Position numbers and translations under genes: made by a program. From Deltaproteobacteria bacterium (GTDB lineage: Bacteria > SAR324 > JACQKK01): a stretch of DNA of 7,911 nt. Shown one piece after another: positions 1 through 5,468 of the stretch; position 1 is the stretch's first letter; every line of letters begins with the position of its first letter. The stretch is taken from positions 1 through 7,911 of the forward strand of contig JAOUPZ010000137.1 in the NCBI GenBank assembly GCA_029879595.1, read 5' to 3'. Below the pieces are notes generated by a model. That model made no database searches. It worked only from the letters and a program-made list of their open reading frames with translations, and was not told the DNA's origin.

Positions 1-2
1 TC

Positions 3-416
3 ACCCTGCAGGCCCAGCCGGGCTTCCTGACCCACACCCTGCGGACAGTGGATGTATACATGGTGCCTCGCGCAGACGGCAGGGTGGTGGTGGGCGCTAC
101 CGTGGAGGAGATGGGGTTCAATCGGGATATAACGGTGGGCGGGGTGTTCGAACTGCTGCGGGGAGCCTGGCGGGCTTTGCCGGGGGTGTATGAGATGCCC
201 CTGCTGGAGACAGTCGTGGGCTTCCGTCCGGGCAGCCGGGACAACGCGCCCCTGTTGGGGGAAACGGATATTCCGGGGTTTTTCCTGGCCACCGGGCATT
301 ACCGCAATGGCATCCTGAACGCTCCGGCCACGGCTGTTTATCTGAGCCGGCAGATTACCGGGCAGTCAGTCCCGGAGTTTTTCGGAGAGTTTTCACCCGG
401 CCGGTTTCACGCCTGA
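3..416 (+). CDS. thiO: Glycine oxidase ThiO, C-terminal part (5' truncated by window)
   Basis: The frame is open from base 3 to the TGA at 414-416 and gives about 137 residues of a FAD-dependent amine oxidase of the DAO fold. ThiO oxidises glycine to iminoglycine, which supplies the C-N unit of the thiamine thiazole ring. Visible family signatures are the strand segment VPRADGRVVVGATVEE, the substrate-binding block GFRPGSRDNAPLLG (its Arg matches the carboxylate-binding Arg of glycine oxidase) and the C-terminal GHYRNGIL block, whose Arg and Gly line the active site and FAD pocket. The N-terminal FAD Rossmann motif lies outside the window. A GTG at base 48 is only an internal valine, because homologous sequence continues upstream of it. 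No thiS or thiG follows, so ThiO is the last gene of its unit here. A D-amino-acid dehydrogenase-like enzyme is the main alternative, but the GHYRNGIL block favours ThiO. Confidence 0.88.
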   Translation, partial: TLQAQPGFLTHTLRTVDVYMVPRADGRVVVGATVEEMGFNRDITVGGVFELLRGAWRALPGVYEMPLLETVVGFRPGSRDNAPLLGETDIPGFFLATGHYRNGILNAPATAVYLSRQITGQSVPEFFGEFSPGRFHA

Positions 417-420
417 ACAG

Positions 421-463
421 TTTTTCGTATCCGGTAAGGCGGGGACTCCCTGTACGCGAAAAA
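421..463. terminator. Inverted repeat just after thiO, possible terminator
   Basis: TTTTTCGTA (421-429) pairs with TACG-CG-AAAAA (453-463), leaving a two-base bulge. An inner GGGGACTCCC (441-450) can form its own small hairpin. It begins five bases after the thiO stop. The T run precedes the stem on the plus strand, which is not the classic order for a Rho-independent terminator of thiO, although the A-rich arm would give a U tract for minus-strand transcripts. The role is uncertain. Confidence 0.3.
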
Positions 464-570
464 ATTCACTTCACAACTAATCGCGAATGACTTAAGGTTA
501 GCACTGCATTACCGGACAGCTTTGATGGATTAATTCCGGAAGTATTTATGGATAATCAGGCGGTTTTGGA

Positions 571-827
571 ATGCTGGAAAAAAGGAGGAATAAAAAGGAG
601 GACCCCTTCGGGAGATATTTCCAGGACTGGCCGGATCAGAAAGTGTTCCGGGTGAACGGTAAAAGTTTAATCCAGCGGGATTGGAAAAATTCCCCAGGGC
701 TCTTCAGGGATTGAAGCCGGTTGAAAGCCGGATTCATTTGAATGGGCATGATCTGGCAGGTGCTGTCCGGATGGCGGCAGGCTCGGTGCCGTTGTTTTGC
801 GGCACTAATATACAACAACTAAGGTAA
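571..827 (+). pseudogene. Small reading frame with apparent -1 frameshift, upstream of the barrel protein gene
   Basis: An ATG at 571 opens a frame (MLEKRRNKKEDPFGRYFQDW...) that stops at 712-714. A second frame is open from 663 to a TAA at 825-827 and reads ...RIHLNGHDLAGAVRMAAG. Both halves have mixed, protein-like composition. They join smoothly if the A run at 661-664 once had one more A: VNGK then KFNPAGLEKF, giving an 85-residue product. The stop falls three bases before the ATG of the barrel protein at 831, the spacing of a translationally coupled pair. The start is weakly supported: GGCGG at 559-563 is a poor ribosome site, while strong AAGGAGG-like stretches at 583-602 lie inside the frame. 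I do not recognise the family. It could be a decaying gene, a sequencing error in a homopolymer, or chance; the joined-frame reading is inference. Confidence 0.4.
786..805 (+). other. Hairpin directly upstream of the barrel protein start
   Basis: GTGCCG (786-791) and CGGCAC (800-805) form a perfect six-base-pair stem around an eight-base loop, 25 bases before the ATG at 831. It could modulate translation or be a decayed stop signal. It also lies inside the second half of the putative small frame, so it may simply be coding sequence. Confidence 0.3.
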
Positions 828-830
828 ACA

Positions 831-1457
831 ATGAAAAAGCAATTGGTGTTTTTAGCCGCGGTTCTGGTTTTCAGTTGGTCCGGCACAGCTTGGGCTACTT
901 TGTGGGGCAACCCCGTACCCACTTACAAAGATGGAAATATGGCGGTAGGACTTGGAATAGCCAATTACCGTAACTCCCTGGTGTTTGATTACGGGCTGAG
1001 TTCCACCGGCAACATCCGGGGGCATTACGGGATGCTGGAAATAACGGGCGTATCCGGCGCTGAGTTTGGTGTGGGCTATAAGCACGACCTGAAGAAAACC
1101 TTCAAGGCCGGTCAGAAGGACGCCCGCCTGGGGGCCTTTGGTTATTTCACCTCCGGCGAGTATGGCAATGAATGGATTTCCTGGTCATACACATACCTGG
1201 ATCTGGGAGTGGGATTTGACCTGAAGCCCAAGAAAAACCTTACCCTGTTCGGGGCCGGTATCTTGAGCATGTTCAAGGCCGAGTTCAAGGACAAAAACAA
1301 CAGTTTCTGGGACTCCACCTATTCATCCACCGACCTGGGGGGAATGGGGGGTGGTGAACTGCTGGTTAACAACGAGCTTTCAGCTGGCATTCAGCTGAAA
1401 TTCGGGTTCGCCGGGGAACCGGATACCTTTATAATCTACGGTCTCTACCGGCTCTGA
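831..1457 (+). CDS. Secreted outer-membrane beta-barrel-like protein of unknown function
   Basis: This encodes 208 residues. It starts with a clear Sec signal peptide: MKKQ, then a hydrophobic core FLAAVLVFSW, and a likely cleavage after AWA at residue 22. The mature part is rich in Gly, Tyr, Phe and alternating polar/nonpolar stretches, for example SWSYTYLDLGVGFDL, NLTLFGAGILSMFKAEF and LSAGIQLKFGF, which look like roughly eight to ten amphipathic barrel strands. The last strand ends IIYGLYRL, close to but not matching the usual terminal Phe/Trp of outer-membrane proteins. The start is supported by AAGG at 821-824, six bases before the ATG. No named family can be assigned; a small porin-like or surface barrel protein is the best description. 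An upstream small frame ends three bases before this start, suggesting coupled translation in an earlier or intact form. Location in the outer membrane is inferred. Confidence 0.75.
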   Translation: MKKQLVFLAAVLVFSWSGTAWATLWGNPVPTYKDGNMAVGLGIANYRNSLVFDYGLSSTGNIRGHYGMLEITGVSGAEFGVGYKHDLKKTFKAGQKDARLGAFGYFTSGEYGNEWISWSYTYLDLGVGFDLKPKKNLTLFGAGILSMFKAEFKDKNNSFWDSTYSSTDLGGMGGGELLVNNELSAGIQLKFGFAGEPDTFIIYGLYRL

Positions 1458-1482
1458 TTTGATTTAACAGGGGATAAGGGCT

Positions 1483-1510
1483 GCCGGGAAATTGGCGTAT
1501 TAATCCCGGC
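1483..1510 (+). terminator. Stem-loop after the barrel protein gene
   Basis: GCCGGGA (1483-1489) pairs perfectly with TCCCGGC (1504-1510) across a 14-base loop, 25 bases after the stop at 1457. No T run follows, so it is not a standard intrinsic terminator. It may act as a 3' stabiliser or with Rho. A second hairpin, TTTCCC/GGGAAA (1527-1532 with 1540-1545), follows. Confidence 0.35.
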
Positions 1511-1596
1511 GACCCGGAAGGTGGTGTTTCCCAAGAGGGGGGAAATCCAGCAACTCACAAGGATTCCGCAGGGCGGCTGCAAAGGCACTCCGGCCT

Positions 1597-1617
1597 AAGG
1601 CGTTATCAGGACGCCTT
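1597..1617. terminator. Stem-loop spanning the stop codon of the small minus-strand gene
   Basis: AAGGCGT (1597-1603) and ACGCCTT (1611-1617) form a perfect seven-base-pair stem with a seven-base loop. The loop contains the TGA stop (1606-1608, minus strand). No U tract follows on either strand. It lies between convergent genes and could end or protect transcripts from either side; function is inferred. Confidence 0.35.
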
Positions 1618-1884
1618 CAGACGTTGATTGGTCAGAATATGCAGTTCTTCCTTGATGTCGGGGTATTTCTCGCTCAGCACATGGTTGAAGGCATCCATCA
1701 TCTTGGATATGGACATCACTTCTTCCTGCTGCTGTTTGGTAATCTGCACAATCTGTTCGACCAGCCCTTTGATATACTCAGTGTAGTCAGCTAGGGATAC
1801 ATAGTGCTCTTCGTCGATAACCTTTGTGCGAACACCATTGGCCATCAACATCGAGATTGATTCTTCTATCCACGAGTTTTCCAT
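1606..1884 (-). CDS. Small helical protein of unknown function
   Basis: I chose the ATG at 1884 rather than the in-frame GTG at 1890. GAGGTG (complement of 1888-1893) sits at ideal spacing for the ATG, whereas the GTG start would lie inside that site. The product is 92 residues, MENSWIEESISMLM..., with no signal peptide or membrane segment. It looks largely alpha-helical. Residues about 31-70 (LADYTEYIKGLVEQIVQITK then QQQEEVMSISKMM) have coiled-coil character, and there is an acidic N-terminus. No catalytic motif is visible and I do not recognise the family; a small regulator or partner protein is possible but not shown. The gene is less GC-rich than its neighbours and lies downstream of an AT-rich stretch, which hints at separate ancestry. 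It stands alone on its strand, with its own promoter candidate about 95 bases upstream. Confidence 0.7.
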   Translation of the reverse strand: MENSWIEESISMLMANGVRTKVIDEEHYVSLADYTEYIKGLVEQIVQITKQQQEEVMSISKMMDAFNHVLSEKYPDIKEELHILTNQRLKAS

Positions 1885-1924
1885 ATACACCTCGTCTGCC
1901 TTTGATCTTTCTGTATTTTATTAG

Positions 1925-1954
1925 GGCGGATTTTTAACGGTTAAAGTTACCGCC
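1925..1954 (-). promoter_or_regulatory. Leader hairpin upstream of the small helical gene
   Basis: On the minus strand, GGCGGTAAC (1954-1946) pairs with GTTA (1938-1935) and CCGCC (1929-1925), leaving a one-sided bulge of about five bases and a seven-base loop. It lies in the predicted leader between the promoter and the ribosome site, so it could be an operator or an RNA control element. This role is inferred. Confidence 0.3.
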
Positions 1955-1984
1955 TTGACCCCAAAGCAATCCAAATTGTCAATA

Positions 1985-2013
1985 ATAATACATCAGTATT
2001 TCAGGATGTGCAA
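1985..2013 (-). promoter_or_regulatory. Sigma70-type promoter for the small helical gene
   Basis: Read on the minus strand, TTGCAC (2013-2008) is followed after exactly 17 bases by TATTAT (1990-1985). The -10 box matches consensus at five of six positions and the -35 at three, so the element is plausible rather than strong. Transcription would start near 1978 and give a leader of about 95 bases before the ATG at 1884. Confidence 0.45.
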
Positions 2014-2043
2014 GAATAAATCAACACAATAATAATGTATTTA

Positions 2044-2099
2044 TGATAAATAACATTAAATATTGATAACCTGTTAATATTGCAGACGATAATTTATCA
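2044..2099. repeat. AT-rich nested inverted repeats
   Basis: TGATAAAT (2044-2051) is repeated inverted as ATTTATCA (2092-2099). Between them lies a second dyad, AATATT (2059-2064) and GTTAATATT (2073-2081) around AAC. The whole 1975-2110 stretch is strongly AT-rich and non-coding on both strands. The arrangement suits protein binding or DNA bending, upstream of the small gene and just after the end of pdxT. Which gene it serves is unknown. Confidence 0.35.
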
Positions 2100-2103
2100 G
2101 TTT

Positions 2104-2131
2104 TAATGTGGCCCGGCGGGAAGGCACAGCC
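2104..2131 (-). terminator. Weak stem-loop after pdxT
   Basis: Immediately after the pdxT stop, the minus strand reads TGTGCCTTCCCGCCGGGCCACA and then TTAAAA. TGTG/CACA and CCC/GGG pair, with unpaired bases on the left arm. The stem is imperfect and the T run is short, so termination of the pdx transcript here is only a suggestion. Confidence 0.25.
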
Positions 2132-2734
2132 CTAATCAGCGGCCACATGCCGGCTGGATGAAGTGCTCTGGCACAGGGAAAGGAAATGCCTGTGCAGAAA
2201 GTCCGAGCCTGACAGTTCCGGGTGATAGGATGTGATCAGATGCCGCTCACAGGACGCCGCCACCGGATTGTCCTTGAAGGAGGCCAGCACCTCGACCTGG
2301 TCTCCCAGTGAAACAAAGGCCGGTGCCCTGATGAAAACAGCCTCATCATCCACCGGCTCCTGCCCGGGAATAAGCAGGCTGACCCGCCCGATGAAGCTCT
2401 CGTTCTGCCTGCCGTAGGCGTTTCTGCGCACCACGGCGGGGAAGATCCCCAGGCAGTCCTGGGAGGGGTTTTCCACCCTTTCCGCCATGAGGATGGCCCC
2501 GGCGCAGATGCCCCAGACGGACCTGGACAAGGAATACTCCCGCAGGCTGTCCCACAGGCCGTATTCCAGCAGCAGCTTGATCATGGTGGTGCTTTCCCCG
2601 CCGGGCAGGATCAGTCCCGCGCAGCCGAAAAGTTCCTCGCGGGTTCTTACCCTCACCGGGGTGGCTCCCAGGGCGCTGATTCTCCCGGACTGGGGCTCAA
2701 CCGCTCCCTGGAGGGAAAGTATGCCGATTTTCAT
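2132..2734 (-). CDS. pdxT: PLP synthase glutaminase subunit PdxT
   Basis: This 200-residue class I glutamine amidotransferase hydrolyses glutamine and passes ammonia to PdxS for pyridoxal 5'-phosphate synthesis in the cytosol. The length is typical. Visible motifs are the oxyanion/substrate block LILPGGESTTM (GGES at 45-48), the nucleophile Cys77 in GICAGAILMA, the conserved RNAYGRQ segment near 104-110, and the catalytic His171/Glu173 pair in SYHPEL, so the triad is complete. Two departures from the usual family pattern are seen: EPQSGR stands where REHIRA is common after LQGAV, and Ala follows the nucleophile's Gly where Leu is usual. The ATG lies four bases after the pdxS stop, and GGTGAG within the end of pdxS serves as its ribosome site, so the pair is surely co-transcribed and coupled. 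The C-terminal tail, QSTSSSRHVAAD, looks disordered. Confidence 0.95.
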   Translation of the reverse strand: MKIGILSLQGAVEPQSGRISALGATPVRVRTREELFGCAGLILPGGESTTMIKLLLEYGLWDSLREYSLSRSVWGICAGAILMAERVENPSQDCLGIFPAVVRRNAYGRQNESFIGRVSLLIPGQEPVDDEAVFIRAPAFVSLGDQVEVLASFKDNPVAASCERHLITSYHPELSGSDFLHRHFLSLCQSTSSSRHVAAD

Positions 2735-2738
2735 TTAC

Positions 2739-3638
2739 TCACCACCCCCGGCCAGCCAGTTTCTGTTCGTCCTGAAGCTCCTGTACCGATGTGCCGGACA
2801 TGGGCTCACCCAGTCCCTTGGAAACCGCCAGCAGTTCTTCGGGCTTGTCGAAGTATGTGGTCGCCTTTACGATGGCCTGGGCTCTTTTGGCCGGGTCCTC
2901 CGACTTGAATATTCCCGAACCCACGAACACCGCCTCGGCTCCAAGCTGCATCAGCAGGGACGCATCGGCGGGAGTGGCCACTCCGCCCGCGGTAAACATG
3001 GGCACGGGCAGGCGGCCGTGTTTCTGGACCAGGCTGACCAGCTCAAAGGGGGCCTGCAGGCGCTTGGCCTCTGACATGAGTTCCATGTCGGACAGCCGGC
3101 TCACCAGGGCCATTTCCCGTTTTATTTCCCTCAGGTGCCGCACCGCCTCGATTATGTCGCCGGTGCCGGCCTCACCCTTGGTTCTGATCAGGGCCGCTCC
3201 CTCGCCAATCCTCCGGAGAGCCTCGCCAAGATTGGTGGCTCCGCAGACGAATGGCGTCCTGAAAGCTTTTTTATCGACATGATGCGAGGCGTCGGCCGGT
3301 GTCAACACTTCGGATTCATCGATAAAGTCCACTCCCATTTCCTGGAGTATCTGCGCTTCGGCAAAGTGTCCGATCCTGCATTTGGCCATCACGGGGATGC
3401 TAACGCACTTCATAATCTCTTCGATCAGACCGGGATCGGACATCCGGGCCACACCGCCCTGGCGGCGGATATCGGCGGGAACCCGTTCCAGGGCCATCAC
3501 GGCGACCGCTCCGGCGTCCTGGGCGATTTTGGCATGCTCGGCTGTGACCACGTCCATTATAACGCCCCCCTTGAGCATTTCCGCCAGGCCGACCTTTAGC
3601 CTCATTCCTTCTTCCAACACATTGTTCTTCTCTGACAT
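2739..3638 (-). CDS. pdxS: PLP synthase lyase subunit PdxS
   Basis: This 299-residue (beta/alpha)8 enzyme condenses ribose 5-phosphate, glyceraldehyde 3-phosphate and PdxT-derived ammonia into pyridoxal 5'-phosphate. It normally forms a dodecamer decorated with PdxT. The catalytic residues known from Bacillus PdxS are all present with a constant +5 offset: Asp29 in GGVIMDV, Lys86 in IPVMAKCRIGHF and Lys154 in RTKGEAGTG. The phosphate-binding loops FTAGGVATPADA (215-226) and FVGSGIFKS (238-246) are also intact. The C-terminus stops soon after LQDEQKLAGRGW. The ATG at 3638 is preceded by GGAG/GAAG at workable spacing (complement of 3646-3653). It is followed four bases later by pdxT. The 190-base gap from holA suggests its own promoter, though read-through from holA is possible. 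Confidence 0.97.
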   Translation of the reverse strand: MSEKNNVLEEGMRLKVGLAEMLKGGVIMDVVTAEHAKIAQDAGAVAVMALERVPADIRRQGGVARMSDPGLIEEIMKCVSIPVMAKCRIGHFAEAQILQEMGVDFIDESEVLTPADASHHVDKKAFRTPFVCGATNLGEALRRIGEGAALIRTKGEAGTGDIIEAVRHLREIKREMALVSRLSDMELMSEAKRLQAPFELVSLVQKHGRLPVPMFTAGGVATPADASLLMQLGAEAVFVGSGIFKSEDPAKRAQAIVKATTYFDKPEELLAVSKGLGEPMSGTSVQELQDEQKLAGRGW

Positions 3639-3742
3639 TTTTTCAGCTTCTCCAAATTAAAGATCCCAGCCGCGGGCTTCCGGGCCAGGAGGCTTTGTTC
3701 AGCTGGCTGGAATTCATTATCGGAAACCTGCGGGTTCTGACC

Positions 3743-3759
3743 GTATCCTAATATGATAC
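3743..3759. promoter_or_regulatory. 17-bp dyad upstream of pdxS, operator candidate
   Basis: GTATCCTAATATGATAC is an almost perfect palindrome: GTATC/GATAC arms, TA/TA inside, one mismatched pair. It is centred about 113 bases upstream of the pdxS ATG in the 190-base holA-pdxS gap. Its symmetry suits a dimeric regulator controlling pdxST. No convincing -35/-10 pair was found next to it, so the assignment is tentative. Confidence 0.3.
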
Positions 3760-3828
3760 TATGACAAACAAAAACGGTTCTGCCTATATGGAGCCGGCAA
3801 AGAATTTCCCCCTCAACATTTCCGGCGG

Positions 3829-5253
3829 CTAGAGGATTCCCGCCAGGGGGCGGCCCAGCCAGGCCCCCCGATGCCGGAAGGCGTTGGAGCAAATCCCATG
3901 AAACAGCTCCCTGAACAACGGAGCCGTCAGGTGGGAGTGACGCTTGACCGCCAGATCCATGGCTCCCAGGGCGCGGAGGATGGACTCCAGTTCCTCGCTG
4001 GTGAAGCGGACGGACTGCTCCTTGAGCTTGGAGGCAATGAAGGGCGGCAGTCCCAGGTGCGAGGCTCTTTCGGCTGGAGGGATGCCCAGTTGGTCCAGGG
4101 TATGGAGATGCAGCAGCTGCCTGAAATACCTGGCCAGTATTCCCACCAGCACCGGGTGCTCATGGGGGTTGTTGGACAGAAAGTGCTCAAGTACGCCCAG
4201 TGCGGCGGAGAGCTGTTTCAGGCCCAGGCGTTCGGTGACCGCAAAAAGTGATGTTCCGCTGGTTCCATGCACGGTGTGCAGCAGTGAGTCCTCGTTAAGC
4301 CCGGCCCCGCCGGGGAAGGTCAGCGCCAGCTTGTCCAGTTCCGAAACCAGTCTCCTCAGGTCGCTTCCGGCCAGATGCACCAGCAGTTCCGCCTCCTTTC
4401 GCCCCAGGGGCAAATCCCTGGTTTTGGCTTCCCTGACCACCCAGTCCACCGGATGATAGTCGTCATAGGTGACGTGTTTTTCCACCCGGCCGTGCTGCTT
4501 GATGGCGGTCAGAAGCGGTTTTGAAAAATCTGATTCCCTGGAGGCCGACGCCGTTACGATCAGGTGCAACCCGGCCGGGGTCTGTGCGATGAGGCGTTCC
4601 AGCAGCAGGTGCAGCCGGGGCCCGGCGCCGCCGGTTCCCTGGCTTTTGCCCTGTACGGCATCCGGGGCTTCATCGGAAAACCCGAATTTCCCCTTCAGCT
4701 TTTCCTTCAAAAACTCCTTGATGGTCACCAGGCGCCGCCCTCCGCCGTGTGACAGGACAAACCGCGGCACCTGATCTGCCGGAGCCAGATGCAAAATCGG
4801 CGGTCCTCCCGAGCGCTCCTCCACATCCAGAATCCAGCGGCCCACGGGCAGCATGGTTTCCCTGCCCTCGCCGGGCATCAGGTCGTCCTCGTCGGCCATG
4901 CATTTTTCATTGTCCCACTCGCAGGGCATGACCCGGAGGGCGTCTACGGCCTTGCGCAGACTGCCGACGGCCTTTCCGCCACCCTTGACGGCCTCCAGGT
5001 GATCCAGCCGCACCAGATAGCGGTCACACAGAAACGGCGGGGTCTCACAGGCAATCTGAAAATTGTCCAGACCATCGGAGCCCTGGGCTCCCCCCTGGCG
5101 CACAAGTTCCTCCGCGTCGAACCGGTGATAGGCGAAATCCCTGGGCAGATCGCCCAGGATGGAGTCCTCTGTCGCCTGGGCCTCCTTGTCCACCAGATAG
5201 CCCTGGTTGCCATATATCAGTGTGATTCTGGCCTGGGCGCGGGATTGTGGCAT
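3829..5253 (-). CDS. holA: DNA polymerase III delta subunit HolA with a large insertion
   Basis: Delta is the clamp-loader subunit that opens the beta sliding clamp. The N-terminal domain is recognisable from LIYGNQGYLVDKEA, then FDAEELV and the clamp-contact region ETPPFLCDRYLVRLDHLE (residues about 70-87). The core resumes at LHLIVTASASRESDF (229-243) with the usual KPLLTAIKQHGRVEKH. It continues through the helical lid (LVHLAGSDLRRLVSELDKLA) and the C-terminal collar domain (LFAVTERLGLKQL... to about residue 455). The total is 474 residues, whereas the family is usually about 330-350. The excess is a block at roughly 91-225. The ATG at 5253 is the only start before an in-frame stop upstream (5308-5310), and its ribosome site is weak. 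The AlkA-like gene is divergent upstream and pdxS follows 190 bases downstream. HolA is confident from the conserved ends. Confidence 0.88.
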   Translation of the reverse strand: MPQSRAQARITLIYGNQGYLVDKEAQATEDSILGDLPRDFAYHRFDAEELVRQGGAQGSDGLDNFQIACETPPFLCDRYLVRLDHLEAVKGGGKAVGSLRKAVDALRVMPCEWDNEKCMADEDDLMPGEGRETMLPVGRWILDVEERSGGPPILHLAPADQVPRFVLSHGGGRRLVTIKEFLKEKLKGKFGFSDEAPDAVQGKSQGTGGAGPRLHLLLERLIAQTPAGLHLIVTASASRESDFSKPLLTAIKQHGRVEKHVTYDDYHPVDWVVREAKTRDLPLGRKEAELLVHLAGSDLRRLVSELDKLALTFPGGAGLNEDSLLHTVHGTSGTSLFAVTERLGLKQLSAALGVLEHFLSNNPHEHPVLVGILARYFRQLLHLHTLDQLGIPPAERASHLGLPPFIASKLKEQSVRFTSEELESILRALGAMDLAVKRHSHLTAPLFRELFHGICSNAFRHRGAWLGRPLAGIL

Positions 5254-5468
5254 GGGCTTCTGGCCTGCTTTGCGAAGATGTCGGGGATAAGCCGCCTGGC
5301 CCTGTGATCAGTGGGCCTTGCCGGCGGTCTGGTTGTCAGTATTTCATAGCCCAGCGCGGATTTCTTGTCACGCCTGTCGTTGCCGGCCCTGAAAGAAGAT
5401 TGTAATTGTAGGGTCTTTTGCGCCCCTGGGATTCATTTTTCCCCTGTTTTTACCGATAATGTCAGATA
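5254..5468. promoter_or_regulatory. Divergent intergenic region between holA and the glycosylase gene
   Basis: These 215 bases must carry the promoters of both divergent genes. On the plus side, GATAAT (5455-5460) resembles a -10 box with TTCATT 17 bases upstream (5432-5437). On the minus side, no clear promoter was found. A short minus-strand frame (ATG at 5436, stop at 5370-5368, 22 residues) has a good ribosome site (AGGGG, complement of 5441-5445) but is too short to call as a gene. Confidence 0.4.

Noticed and set aside
548..655. 35-residue frame with ATG at 548 and GGAAG five bases upstream
   Set aside because: The ribosome site is reasonable, but the product is short, Lys/Arg/Gly-rich and overlaps the more protein-like frame starting at 571.
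1551..1600. Resemblance to the 3' half of a cyclic di-GMP-I (GEMM) riboswitch (TGCAAAGGC...CTCCGGCCTAA)
   Set aside because: The defining GGCAAACC block and GAAA tetraloop are absent and no plus-strand gene follows it.
2487..3074. 195-residue plus-strand frame opposite pdxT and pdxS
   Set aside because: Antisense to two strongly conserved genes; no family resemblance.
3602..3892. 96-residue minus-strand frame bridging the holA end and the pdxS start
   Set aside because: It overlaps both confident genes out of frame and shows no motif or ribosome site.
4789..5307. 172-residue plus-strand frame opposite holA
   Set aside because: Antisense to conserved HolA sequence, a long open frame expected from high GC codon use.
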